NCBI GenBank assembly: GCA_032622095.1 | Contig: CP136065.1 | Location: 93,069,343 to 93,133,342, forward strand | Direction of reading: 5' to 3' | Length of the DNA: 64,000 nt | Source: Siphonodentalium dalli | Taxonomy: Eukaryota > Mollusca > Scaphopoda > Gadilida > Siphonodentaliidae | Shown: one piece after another, positions 28,001 to 43,000 of the stretch | How positions within the stretch are numbered: position 1 is the stretch's first letter | Layout: the number at the start of each line of letters is the position of its first letter | Translations under genes and position numbers: made by a program | Notes under the pieces: generated by a model | Databases searched by the model: none | What the model was told of the DNA's origin: nothing | The model's input: the letters and a program-made list of their open reading frames with translations, nothing else

Positions 28001-31000
28001 CTGTCCAAAACGCATGAATGTTGGGAATACTGTTTCTACAGCACTATGTCTTAAACACCTTTGTTCATTTATACAATTCTATAATTTCTATAATTTACAC
28101 ACCTTTGTTCATCTCTGTTGGAAACGCTGTTTTTCCCAGCTCTGTATCTTGCGTGGTTTGTAATCTCATCAAGATCATAGACAACTCTATCAATAATGTT
28201 CTCAGGGTGAATCATACGATCAATGTCCTCAAACACTTTAGCTCTGAAATTTGAAGATCTTAAAGCTACTGACATTTGCAACTTCAAAACTTCAAATGTT
28301 TTGAATAAATGATATCAATGGAAAAACCACAAAAAATGAAGTGTAATCTTTATCAGAAGAAAACAATCCACAGAAATAACATTTTCAATAGAAAATACAT
28401 ATTCCCTAATAAGATACTTACACACTGAACTACATGTTATATTCATTTTTATTCACAAAGAGAGGATCTATGAGATCCGTTTCAAATTTATTATTTTGGT
28501 ACGAAATAGCTTAACCCTTTACCCAACAAACCGGCCCAAACCGGCCAAATAAAGATTCAACGGCCTAAAATATCTTCGGTCTGTCTCAATAGAACCATAC
28601 AAATATGGATATCATTGGAACCGGCTCATTGACCACATTGTGATGGTTACAGTTATGCCCTGTGCCAATGCATTCTCTTATATATGCGAGTCGACCATAG
28701 GTCGCCTCGCATATATAAGAGAATGCATTGGCCTAACAAAAATATTTTTTAAACACTTTTTACCATTTTTTCTTACATTCTTTAACAATTTTATAATTTT
28801 TAATGTGTTAAGCCAATGCATGCTCTTATATATGCGAGGCGACCTATGGTCGACTCGCATATATAAGAGAATGCATTGGCACAGGGCCTTCTGTTGGGTA
28901 AAGGGTTAAGTACCTTTTTGAATCATTATTATGACGTAGCAAGTCACAGGTCACGTGTCCACTAGCTGTATATAAGGCAGTGGACATCCACATGTAAGTT
29001 CTCTTTTCATCCTCTTGCAAGATTCGAGTGGTGTGACCGAGCAGCGGGGAGGGGAAATCCCAATTTGGGAGAGCCATGTGAGTTCAGTGTGTAAGTATCT
29101 TATTAGGGAATATGTATTTTCTATTGAAAATGTTATATTCCCGTCAAAGATACGTTACACACTGAACTACATGTTAGAATCAACTCATAGGAGGAGGCTG
29201 CGAGGAATGAGATACTATTGTATTTTGGTTAAGAGCAATTCTTTTGAACCTGCTGAGTAGCAACAAATGAATCCAAAAGGTACTGATTCGCAGATTTGAT
29301 TTATGATACACGGTAAAGTGGAGAAAGTAGATGAATGAGCCCAATGGCTGAATCTTAGCCCCCCCCCCCCCTTTTATTCCTGAAGTCAGGCAAACCAGTA
29401 ATTTTGAAAACTCATTTGGTAGAAATCGCCCAAAGGTCATATGCATGTACATGCAGGTGCCGCCTCCTCCATGGAGCAAGCTGGTCATATGCAGAAAGCA
29501 TAGACCACTCTGATCCATGCTTGTGACTGAACGAATCAAGATATCCCGACGTTTCGACACCAGAGGAAGGAAATCTATTGCTCCCCTGAATAGACAATCT
29601 GGATGTAAAATGAGGAAGAGGTGAATGTAAATACGATTAGAAACATACCAAACCTCATTTCAGGCGAAGAAAACCCAGATTTCAATAGCCGCATAACCAT
29701 GATTGTGAGTTTTGCGACATACTGTCAGTAAAGGTGCAAACCCAATTTTGTTAACCGGTCAAGGCTCAAAATAATTATTTTGTAACTGACTGTCAAAATG
29801 ACAGTAGTTAAATGTCCAATCGACGTATTAGTAGTCAATGAGGCTTCACAGTGTAGTGAGCGTCCAATTGCTACCCAGGAAAACCCATGTTATTGTTTTC
29901 AAAAGTGCCAAGACTTTACTTCGAGTAAGAAATACACCGGAGATAAACCATCTCCATCGGACAATGACATGACCAGCATTTACTATGAGCCGTGAAACTG
30001 GTTGGAAAAAAAAACCCTGGTAAACAAAGGTCAACACTAGCGTGATAGGATTTTGAAATTCCTAAAATGTTTTCTGGTATCGAAACAATCGAGAAGAAAA
30101 TAAGTCCAGAGAGTCCCGAGTTGTAGTAACTGCCTCCACAGCCTGTCGATCCAATCGAGTGTATTCAGTTACCTTGATGGAAAGGGACACTTGAAGGCCT
30201 GAATGTAATATATTAGAAAATGTTTGGAAGGAGGAAGCCCAGCGAGATGGAACAACTTCAAACGGTCGGAAAGGATGAACAGGCTGTGGAGGATGAAGGT
30301 CTAAAAACAACCAGAATGTTGATAACAAGAAGAATGTGTCTTCTTGTTATTCACTGATTGTTCTTAACCCTATACCCAACAAACCGGCCAAAACCGGCCA
30401 AATAAAGCTTCAACAGCCTAAAATATCTTCGGTCTGTCTCAATAGAACCATACACATATGGATATCATTGGAACCGGCTCCTTGACCACATTGTGATAGT
30501 TACAGTTATACCCTGTGCCAATGCATTCTCTTATATATGCGAGTCGACCATAGGTCGCCTCGCATATATAAGAGAATGCATTGGCCTAAAAAAAATCTTT
30601 TTTTAACACTTTTTACCATTTTTTCTTACATTCTTTAACAATTTTATAATTTTTAATGTGTTAAGCCAATGCATTCTCTTATATATGCGAGGCGACCTAT
30701 GGTCGACTCGCATATATAAGAGAATGCATTGGCACAGGGCCCTTCTGTTGGGTAAAGGGTTAACAGACGAAGGGCCCGGGTCCATGAGCTGTTCGTTTTT
30801 CCAGCCCACTGTAGACACTAAGGTGAAGGCATAATCTCGTTCGACAGTTGGTCGAGAGGAGTCATGTTACGGAAGACCAGTCACATGTGAGTATGGTCTG
30901 ACAGTTGTCTGTCTATCATACAGCGAGGACCCGGACCCTAGTTCCTCCCCGTGGGCAGAGACTCATCTGTCACCAACGGTGATTGCCTCATGTGCGCCGT

Positions 31001-34000
31001 TAGACGGAGTGCCTGCCTGTTTGAGTTATTCAAGACAGCGTGTCAAAAAGGAGCACTGAGTACAGCAATGCCCTAAATGACCCACAACCCCCCGGAGGAC
31101 TCAATCATTCAGGGCATCACGGTATGTCGTTGGCATGACGCAGGGCTCAAAATTCTGAAATGCGCCTGTTCCCATGGAACAGGTTATTTATTTCTTACCA
31201 GCCACCTCAGAAGATTGCATGATTTCAATTGTCTATATCTGAACCCGATAAGCTAACCCAACTATAAAAGCCACTATATCGTCAGAGAATAGATCTAAGC
31301 CTGGTACTACAGGTGAACAATCATTGGGAATTTTCTAAGGCTGGAGCAGGCCTTAAAATTTGACAAGAATCACAAAATCGATTCTCGTAATGATTCTCAC
31401 AAAACATTTCAATTTTCAGTGCTTTATGACTGACTTGATTCAGCATTTGATTCTCCCAAAATTAAATATATTTTGAGCCCTGCTGGAGAGCCAAATGTTA
31501 ATCAAATCATTTAATCTCGGAACAGGTCATCCGACCTTTAGTTCCGCTAATGCTGATACAAGAACTGGAAAAATTATTTGTGTTCGTCACATGGACGTGC
31601 ATGCAGCTACCCGTCATACGTGAAATTTTTCGCTGTAAAAGTGATAGTCGATTAGAGTTTTGAATTGTTCCAGCATCTCTGCAATCACAATAGATTCTGG
31701 AAGTTTATTCCACATTTCTGCCAAGCGATTGGTGAAGAAATACTGCCCGACATCCTTCGATGAATGGTGTTTTTGTAAATTAAAACAATGTCCTCGGGTC
31801 TGAGGTAATAAACTGGGTTGAAAGAATGAATGCTCTATGCAATTAGAAATGTGATTCGCAGCTTGGTTTGTGGAAAAGCAGCTGATCGCTGTAGAAAACC
31901 AGATTGACCTTCGCAAATTTGTTGGAAGGATTCCAAGGCTTGGAGTTCCGCCACACGGAACCTTTAGTAAGGGTGAAAGATGATCTGTGTAAAGAGGAGA
32001 ATTTACATTCAGAAGAATCGATTGGTTACCCATAAACAAAGTACAATGCCAATCAGGGACAAGTGAAAGGTAATAAGTTTGAGCCCTGGTAACTCCATGG
32101 TTTAAACAACAAATTGAGCGTCTGTTAAAAGTCTCTGCCCAGGCCGATGACTGCGCTATGTTAACTGTTATGTACAGCACCCGAGAAAACTCGGTATGAG
32201 ACAGCGCGCTGTCTGATGGCCCAACGCTCGGTTCCCCCTCGAACCCCCCAGGACACATACCGGGGGAGAGAAACTGTGTCTGATTTTCCTCGATGCCCTG
32301 CAATTGTCTCTATTTCTTTTTTCCATACAGACACAAGAAATACATGTAGCAGCAAGCGTTTTCCGAAATCCCAAGTGAGAAACGTAATTCACGTCAGATG
32401 GCAATAAGCCCTGTTAATTAGAATTGTAACTAAATGTCAGATCATTATACCCAACCAATGGGTTTTTTCTGTATAGTAAAAAACTGAATAAACAGGGCTG
32501 AGTAAAGCCTGGAAAGAGGCATTGAGGTATGATTAATGTGCAGACTGTTTCCCCCTAACCCGGAGCCAGCTTAAAATCGGACGAGAAGCAGAATCATGCT
32601 GTGCAGCCATTAGGGCAGCGGCGACACACTCGGTCATGACACGATATAAATCCAGATAACCGACCAATGAAACGATACAGATAACGATACACTCCACTAG
32701 TGTTTCTAAATGAACACTATCTGCATTGAACTACATGGTTATGGGGCAGATCAGTCAAATAGTTTACATAGAATAAACCGAAACGTTGGTTTACACTAGC
32801 CCATAGATATGCAGATATTACTTGATTCGTGTATCGCTATACAAGTATCACTCCAATGAAATTTACGATGAATCGCTACAGCCCCAGCCGCTACATGTGC
32901 GATAATTTACCTTCCGCCTAATATCAAGCATCTTAAGGCCATGCAGAGTCCCGGGAAGTGGTCTTATCAGTAATTCCACCCGAGGGTGGACTCCAGGGAG
33001 CAAATTACTTTGGAAATTTTGATTATCAAATAGCCTCTCATTGACATGATTAGAGAGCAACAGTCCTTCCCAGGAGACGGGAGTGATTGCTCGCGCACCC
33101 ATACACACTCGTAATTTTAAAATCACGGGTGCTAAAATTCGCACCCGACCCTCATCTCATTAAATACTAATGGAGACTATAATTGTTGGGTCAACAGTGA
33201 ACTATTTGAAGGTTTATTTAGATCCTTTACCAGCTCAGTTCAACTATGGCATATTAAAGTGTAACTAGACATAGGTCTATTCCACACTGCCTTTTTGTTT
33301 GAGAAAAAGTATGGGTGCAATATTACACCCGTCGTCTGAATTACGGGAGCAAATAAATGCTCTCGCTGCGTTTTCCTCGTGGGAAGGACTGGAGCATTGT
33401 TCTCAATCTCAAATCACATCAAATTCATACCAAATTGCATGGCTATTATCCAAATTTGGGTGGCAAATTGTGATGCGATACCAGTTAATTTGCTCCCTGG
33501 GGGACCGACAGAGCTTGGTTCATCGCACATGCTAGTGAAAGGGATGTGGGAGGACGAAAATCTGAGGTAGGATCCAGCAGGAGCGGTCAAGCATGGTTGG
33601 ATCCGTGAACACTGGAACTTACCCGCGGAACAGTATGGCGCCTTTTGCCTACAGTGACATTGGTGAAGTATGCAGCTGGGCCACCTCAAGGTCAGCATGG
33701 AACGAGGATAATTGGATTAGCCTGAGCCTGCTGGACTGGGGTTACTGAAGCCGAGGCAACACGAGGAAGAAAAATAGCCTGTTGTTGACCATTGATAAGG
33801 ATCAGGAAAGGGACCTCAAAATTGACCATGAAATTAGGTGACTGATGAGTCACGTTATGACTTGTCTCAGAGCGATCTGATCACTGGACACCAAGTTATT
33901 TTGTTGGCAAACAACCTCGGTGTGTATATTAAACTAATTCATAGTGAACTATGAACCAAGCAAAACCACACAAAGTGAGTTAATTCATAGATAAACGAAA

Positions 34001-37000
34001 ATGGACCCAAACCTGATCCCTAATTTTGCAGGGAGCAAATCACTGTTAAAATTTGGATTAGCAAATAAGTTAATTAGATATCATTGTGCTAAACCCATAG
34101 CAAAGTCATGACAAATTACATAGCTATAATCCATACAAATGTGGGTAGCAAATTGCGATGCTATGCCAGTTAATTTGCTCCCTACGCATTCGCTACATTT
34201 GTCAACATGAAACATATTTGTGAGTGACAATTTCAACGTAAACAAAACCAATGTTGTCACGTTACAATTTCAACATAAACAAAGCTACAAATCCAATGTT
34301 GTCTCACTGATCGAAGGTTCGAAATAATACTTACATTCTAAAACCAAATGAACAGAGATAACATAGCAAGTGGACTGTGTAAACATTGTTCCAGAAGAGA
34401 GTTCGACACGCGAACCGGAAAAGACGAATTCAATTCGGAATTGTAAACCACGTGCGTCGTTACCGGAAGTTGGGAAATTTCCCACAATTCTTAACAGAAC
34501 AAAGATATTTTTTAATTTTATTTACATAAGACAAATAAATTCAAGTATGAAATTGTCACTCTGATATTAATTTAACAAGTATTGTGTCGTTTCTCAAATT
34601 GAAACGAAGTCACAACAAGTTAAAAATATGGAACGGATTAGGTTAAACTAAAAAATGAACCCGACAGTATTATGTGGTTCATTTCCTCATAGCGTTTACT
34701 TCCCTCAATCTTGTCGCACAAAGATGAAAAGAGAACTTACCTGTGGATGTCCACTGCCTTATATACAGCTAGTGGACACGTGACCTGTGACTTGCTACGT
34801 CATAATAATGATTCAAAAAGGTACTTAAGCTATTTCGTACCAAAATAATAAATTTTATACGGATCTCATAGATCCTCTCTTTGTGAATAAAAATGAATAT
34901 AACATGTAGTTCAGTGTGTAACGTATCTTTGACGGGAATATGAAGTGTACTCTTATCAGAAGAAACAAACCTTGTATACATTATGAAATTGATTCTGCAG
35001 ATCAAGCAGACTGAACTGAAGTAAGGTTGCATTTAAATTTCTAGCTGAACTTCATCTTATAGCTACAATGGCAGAAAATTGTTACTGTTGTTGGTTATCA
35101 TATCAACATGTAAAATAATAAGATCCAACAACAATATAACAAATCTAATTTAGAAATCACACAGGCTCACAAATACCAAACAATGTTATTTTGTTATTGA
35201 AAAATCAACAAGTTAACCCTTTCCATACTAAATAGTCATTGATGAGTTGTTCCCTTAGGAACGGTTTGATAGATAATAAGTTCAACAAACGACCATCAAT
35301 GAATATGAATCCTTCTGCACTTGTATCAACTTTTCGTATGTCTGTCATATTCTCTTATTACCTGAACAATCCAATATATACTTATATATAATTGAATGGG
35401 AGAATCCATTTAGTAAAGAAAGTGTTATTTATTACTGTCGCTCAAAATGACAGAAACTGTATAAAATAAATAGAAATTGGTCTGGAACCTAATCTTTAAC
35501 CCTTGATGACTAGAGCTTTCTGAAATTTTGCGAAAACCCTGGGCCAATGCATTCTCTTATATAGGCTCCCATAGGGAGAAAACATTGGCCTAACAATATT
35601 TACCTTGACCTTGTAAGCCAGTGCATTTCCTTGCATATATGAGGCTCCCTATGGGAGACTCGCATATATAAGAGAATGCCATGGGTATGTTGCTGGACAT
35701 TTGCAGAATGAGGTCCCCAGAGGGTGAATTTAGTGACCTCATTCTGCATGGCCTCATCTGCAATGGGCGATCTAGACACAGATTTAAGTTCCAAGATGGT
35801 TAAGATGGTGATGTGCGCCTATTGGGTGAGAGCTTTCCAATGAATGGCAACAAGCCACATTTTTGACTAAATCCTGAAAATTTACCCATAATTCTGCTGT
35901 GGTTAAGGATTCGTTTATTTAGGGAATTACTGTACTATTACATAATAATTTATTATTTACCTCTGAACTCCAATCTTCCTCTTGTAAATTATCTCCTGGT
36001 CCGGTTGAGATCTACATCCAATCAGATCTGGGTATGCAGATTTCTCAAACATGTAAGCACTTTTCGTTGAAACTGCCTTACTTTTATACAGAACTGGGTC
36101 ATACATAAAGAGTGATCGAGAATCATTGATTTCATCATTGATTGATCTTCCTTCGAAGTCGAGCGGAAGCTCTCTAGGTGAGGCAATCGATTTTATTGAT
36201 AATTCGTCAATGAAATCTGCTGATGCTGCTTGAGACTTCTTGCTCTTTTTATCCTTGGTTTTCGAGCCTGCCTTATTTCTACGTAACGGCTTTTGGATGC
36301 TTTGTGCCCTAGCTGACTGCGAGCGGCTTGACGATGCTGATGGCAGATGAAGGTCCAATGAAAACACACTTGTTCCTGTCTTCAGATTAATGGCTGTAGC
36401 GGATCGACTAGATTTATTCAGATATTGATCGGATAAATCTGATGCCGAAGAATTCTGTAGCACAGAACTGTCAGTATAAATACCACTGTCCGTCGTCGTA
36501 CTTTTGGAGTTTGTTAACGAGGTTGATGATCTGAGCATTCGGTCACCAGATGATTTTCGAGATTTGGTGAGACATCCGTCAGATTTGTTCCTGGGTATAT
36601 AGTTCGTCTTAACACCCAGGGTTTGGCTACTGACACTTTCTTCTTCATCATCGTCACCTCCTTCAGGTATCTACAAAATCATAAGACCACGCAAAGTAAA
36701 TTTCCCTTTTCTCAGGCCAACGCGAATGGTCCTGAAATGCTGCGTGTGCAACCTTGTTATTCGCGTTTTATATCAGAAAAAATTATAATCGGTGACGTAT
36801 TATTTGAGGTAAATTTATACAAACTTGCTGTGAACTGAGATAGAACATACCCATTTCCATATTCAAATTTCCGATTAACACACGACCGTCATGATGACTT
36901 GCATCTGCAAACTCATTAAATGAAAGTGTCAATGACACTGTAGCTCAACTTAGGTAGGGGAATAATTTAATGGTTGACAGTAAATGGAGGAATAGGAAAG

Positions 37001-40000
37001 GTGCTAATTGAAATGTCTAACCTGCGCCAAAGAGTGATGCAAAGAGTAAAATACAAGATGGCTGCTGGCGGCCTTGTTTTTTGGCCAATTGACCCCAAAA
37101 GGACTCGTTCCCATCTACGTGTCATTGTTAACATCCATGACAAATTTTATGAAGATCTGACCAAAGCTACGACCTACAAACTTCATGATGATCAGACGAA
37201 CAGTACGACCTGTAGACTGCGCCAATGGATTGAATTTTGAAATCCAAAATGGCCCGCGCGAAAGGATTTAGTCATGCAAAGAGTAAATCCAAGATGGCTG
37301 CTGGCAGCCATGTTTTTGGACAGAATGACCCCAAAACGACTCGTTCCCATCTACATGTCATTGTTATCATCCATGACAAATTTCATGATGATCAGACGAA
37401 CAGTACGACCTGTAGCCCGCGCCAATGGATTGAATCTTGAAATCCAAGATGGCTGCCAGCGGCCATGTATTTTGGCCGAATGACCCCAAAATGACTCATT
37501 CCCATCTACATGTCAATGTCAACATTCATGACAAATTGCATAAAGATTAGACCAAGGTACAACCTGTAGCCCGCGCAAAAGGATTTAGTCATGCAAAGAG
37601 TAAAATCCAAGATGGTTGCTGGCGGCCATGTTTTTTGGCCGAACGACTCCAAAATCACTCGTTCCCATCTACATGTCAGTGTTAACATCCATGACAAATT
37701 TCATGATGATCAGACGAACAGTACGACCTGTAGCCCGCGCCAATGGATTGAAATTTGAAATCCAAGATGGCTGCCAGTGGCCATGTTTTTTGGCCGAATG
37801 ACCCCAAAATGACTCATTCCCATCTACATGTCAATGTCAACATTCATGACAAATTTCATAAAGATTAGACCAAGGTACGACCTGTAGCCCGCGCCAAAGG
37901 ATTTAGTAATGCAAAGAGTAAAATCCAAGATGGCTGCTGGCGGCCATGTTTTTCGGCCGAACGACCCCAAAATGACTCATTCCCATCTACATGTCATTGT
38001 TAACATCCATGACAAATTTCATGATCTTCCGATCAAAGCTACGACCTGTAGCCTGCGCCAAAGGATTTAGTCATGCAAAGAGTAAAATCCAAGATGGCTG
38101 CTGGCGGCCATGTTTTTTGGCCGAACGACCCAAAAATTACTCGTTCCCATCTACATGTCAATATTAACATCCATGACAAATTTCATGATGATCAGACGAA
38201 CAGTACGACCTGTAGTCCGCGCCAATGGATTGAATTTTGAAATCTAAGATGGCCGCCAGTAGCCATGTTTTTTGGCCGAATGACCCCACAATGATTCGTT
38301 CCCATCTACATGTCAATGTCAACATTCATGACAAATTTCATAAAGATTAGACCAAAGGTACAACCTGTAGCCCGCGCCAAAGGATTTAGTCATGCAAAGA
38401 GTAAAATCCAATATGGCTGCTGGCGGCCATGTTTTTTGGCCGAACGACTCCAAAATCACTTGTTCCCATCTACATGTCAATGTCAACATTCATGACAAAT
38501 TTCATAAAGATTAGACCAAAGGTACAACCTGTAGCCCGCGCCAAAGTATTTTGTCATGCAAAGAGTAAAATCCAAGATGGCTGCTGGCAGCCATGTTTTT
38601 TGGCCGAACAACCCCAAAATCACTCGTTCCCATCTACATGTCATTATTAACATCAATGACAAATTTCATGATGATCAGACGAACAGTACGACCTGTAGCC
38701 CGCGCCAATAGATTGAATCTTGAAATCCAAGATGGCTGCCAGCGGCCATGTTTTTTGGCCGAATGACCCCAAAATGACTCGTTCCCATCTACATGTCAAT
38801 GTCAACATTCATGACAAATTTCATAAAGATCAGACCAAAGGTACGACCTGTAGCCCGCGCCAAAGGAAATTGTTGACGGACACACAGACACACGGACGAC
38901 GGACGCCAAACCATGGCAATAGCTCAAACTTACAAAAGTAAGTTGAGCTAAAAATGTGTCAATGATACTTTATTTGGTGAAATAAATCATATGGGCATTT
39001 GTTTGTTGGGTACTAAATGAACAATGGCAACTGATATTAAAACCAGAGCTAGCCAATCCAGCAATTGCTTTGTTGGCGCGGGCCCCAGAAATAAATAATT
39101 AAATTAAAAACTGCGTGCTCGAATGCTTTTCAAAACTTTTTGCCCCGACCAGTGTTCGCCCTGCCGTTAGCAAATTTAGCAAATTGCGAAAAAAAATACG
39201 AAGTGGCTAAAATAAATATGCTTGTGGCTAAAAATATGGCTACAAACATTTTTTGTGTCGACCGGGGACTCAACAATTTATTGTAAACAAAGAGACTTAA
39301 CGTTATTAGCGAGAGCTGACGAGAAGTGCGAGAAGTTACGGGTGTGTTCGATTAGCCATACTATCTGGCGTTGGTTTCACGCCATGGGGAATAGTTAATG
39401 GTCGTGTAGAGGTGGATTCTTAAGACGCTATCACAATTGAGTAAACATAGGTTTATGAAATGGCTTCCTGTGTAACAAAAGAGCTTTATTTTACGGTGTT
39501 TTAAACTGATTGCAAAAGAGTGAAGTCATATATACGCTCAATTCAATAGCTTCTCACATTCCCCCGCAATGGATAGTGTTGAATGGGACGAGACTCGCGC
39601 CTGTTATGAATCAGTATAGGCTTTAGGGGCAATTAATTTGAATAGAACAACGCATTCAGGCTTTGTTTAACTAATTCGGAGGTGTGGATACCACTCCAGA
39701 CGGTTTTATGACATCGTCTGATACCATGGCGTCTGTTGTTTTAAAGACTCCTTTAAATGTGGAGAGTTTGAAGAAAGTCCACATTCCGAATTTTCACAAT
39801 GAATCGCAAACGTAAATTAGATTTCGGCACGAGTCAAAATGACCAACCGTGTAAAGTTAAAAAACTTACTGATTTCTTTATCCCACAATATGTGGCTAAA
39901 CTTTTTTAAAAGTGGCTAACAAAATTGCACAAGTGGCTAAAAAAATGGCTACAAAATTTTTCGGGCCAGGGCGAACACTGGCCCTGACAAACGGGAAATT

Positions 40001-43000
40001 GACTTTGCATGACCTAATAAAATAAAAGGCCACTAAGCCACATGTCCCCCAAATAAGGTGGCTATATTTGACTGGTGACTTTTTTAATAATGAAATATTG
40101 GATTCTGAGAACAATCATTGAATCAAACTGTCTATGTTGCTAACATATTTTATCAGACACCAGAATAATTAACTCATCTAGTTATTTTTGATTAGAGACC
40201 GGAATAATTAGTACATTTTAACTTTGTGAAGTTATCATCTGAAAACCAAAATAATCTGGAAATTCTAAGTCAGCAAGGGTCATAACTCTGTTATATATAA
40301 GTGGTCAGAACCCATATTCGAAATTGGCCTTTATTTTAATGTGAGTAATCCATATACCAAAATTTCAAACAATCAGATAACTAAAACTAAAGTTAGCACC
40401 TGGAAACAAAAATGATCAGAAAATTAATAAGTCGACAATGAGGACAATGACTCTGGTTAAAATGGGTGGGCCGAACCCATATTCAAATTGAACTGTATTT
40501 TCATGTGGGTAATCCACATGCCAAATTTGAAAATAAACAGATTAACCCTTTGAGTGCCAGGTCCAATTTTTGTATCAACCCATTTACCCTGTGCCAATGC
40601 ATTCTCTTATATATGCGAGTCGACCATAGGTCGCCTCGCATATATAAGAGAATGCATTGGCCTAACAATTTTTTTTTTTTTTTTACAATCTTTTACAATT
40701 TTAATAATTTATTCTTATATTCTTTAACAGACTTATTTTGTAGGTTTAAAGCCGAAGAGATCGGCCCCTGGCACTCAAAGGGTTAATAAATCTAAATTTA
40801 ACATTCAGTTTAATCATCAAAATTATAAAGTACCATGAAGTTTCAGAGCGATGACAGCTCTAGATTTTCTTCACATGGTCTATAGTTGCAATTTTGAGGC
40901 AACCATTGACCAAAACAATTTAACGGGCACAAACGAAGCGATCTCAAATTTATTGAAAAATATAAGAAACAAAGCAAGTATTTTCAGCACTATATTGACA
41001 AATCTGTTCGGAAATCTTCAGTGTAATTATGTTTTGAGATACCTGAATTTTGGGTTATGAACGAGCCATGTCCAATTAACACTTGATAATAAACACATCA
41101 ATGAGAGAAATATAGTTTAAATTGAAAATGTTCGCTCTCTATTTTCAATATTATAAATAACAAACCTGGTACTGGATCAATTCTTGGAAGAATTTCTCGT
41201 ACATTTTAAGATCATCAGCAGATCTCTTGTACGGAGGATCGGGGTCTTCATCCTGGTCATCGTCACCCTGATAAAAAACTATTTATATCATAATCATTTT
41301 TATTTTATAGCATAAAGTAGCAAGTAGCTGCTGTACAAATTAAAGATGGTCTATCTCTTCCTATAACAAGTGTTACCCGGTATATAGTTTCCTGGATATA
41401 AAATAATAAATATGAATCGAAGACCCCATCTGGAAATTAATATTGATTTTATTTCAAATTTTCTGGTGTAAAAATTCTAAAAATATTAACAAAAAAATGT
41501 CCCACTTGATAGAAGCGTTTCCAAAAATGTGTCTTCAATTCATATGTATTATTATCCATCCCTTAACTAACACCATTTCCGATTGGGTAAAAGCCGCCAC
41601 GTGATAGTCCTGGAAAAAGTCATATTGGACTCCCGAAAGTCATATTGGACTCCCGACTGTACAATATGACTTTTCATATTGGACTCTGTGACGTCACGAA
41701 TTAACTCTATTGCGAAATGAATCGGTGAAATTGTGATGCGAGCGCAACATTAATGGATTTTAGCAGACGTTTCACTTCCGCATTGAGTTTTTTCTCACTT
41801 CCGTGTTTACTTTTCCAAATCATGCTTTCTGATGATCAATATACGGTACAGGCTTTTATAGAGAATTAAGTGCCGACAAATACCAAAAATAACCACAAAA
41901 TTTTTATTTCCAAAATTTGGATAAACATAGATGGATAATAAAAATGTCATTATACAATGTTGTGTACAGTATGAAAAACACATCCTGTACACAACATTGT
42001 ATAATAACTTTATATTATGTTATACCCCGGAAACTATATAAAACTTATTGTAGGAAGAGACAGACCATCTATAAAGTAAAAGAAATGGTTAATGGCATGT
42101 TATGGTTTCGAGCCTCAAATTATACCTAGTAATTATTGATTTGTCACATCACTGTCTGGTTTTGGCGATCAAAATAGGTCCATAAATACACAGAGTTATA
42201 TACAAACTAAATATGCCTTATTGAAATCATATGAATTACTTCTTCAGAGACAAAAGGAGGCCCTGTTTCCGCCAGTAATTTTTAAATAAAGATCACATTG
42301 CAAACTATAAACAATAAAGATGTCTGTTAGTGCTTCTATGAAAATTTAGACAGAAATATTGCTCGAAGGTTGTTCAAATGAACCATATCCGATTAAATAC
42401 AACATAAATTAGACCCAATTGATGGAAACTCTTTTACAAATTCTATCACTGAACTGCAAAATACATAAACCCCGAAGATCCATATGAAGTATGGTGATGA
42501 CCAGACAAGGGATGTGGCCTGTATGGTGTGCCAAAGAAAATTGTTGATGAATGCACTAAAGACAACCAATGGCAATAGCTCATACTTCATCAAGTTCAGC
42601 TAAAAATGAGGAAATCATCTGAAAAATGAAAAAAAATTGTTTTAATTTGAACTGACCTCCTCAGTGTTGTCTCTTTTAAACTGTTCATCGTCGCTGTCAA
42701 TATCATCATCGTCGTCCAAGGAGCTGTGATCACTGTCCGCATCTTGACTGGCATTACCACTACCTGTCCCTACATGTAAAAAACAAATTCAGAGACCAGC
42801 CTAGAGGAAGATTTCTACTCACTCCTGAAATTGATCAATCCTCAGATATTTTTAGAAAGGGAGGTGTGGACCGAGAAGACAACAGCTTGGGATATCGGTT
42901 GGTTGAAGCTGTTTTGGACCAAGTCCCATCCAGTTACTCTTTCATGGGTTATCTTGCTTGTATATCTTCAGATTAGGTCAATGCTATGTGGGGGTCATAA

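Noticed and set aside
29180-29560. 126-codon minus-strand ORF in intron 12
   Set aside because: Runs through a poly-C stretch giving a Gly run; no family resemblance.
30062-30328. 88-codon minus-strand ORF as a host exon
   Set aside because: It does not match CCP1, its frame is not needed between exons 12 and 13 (their phases already join), and no motif was recognised.
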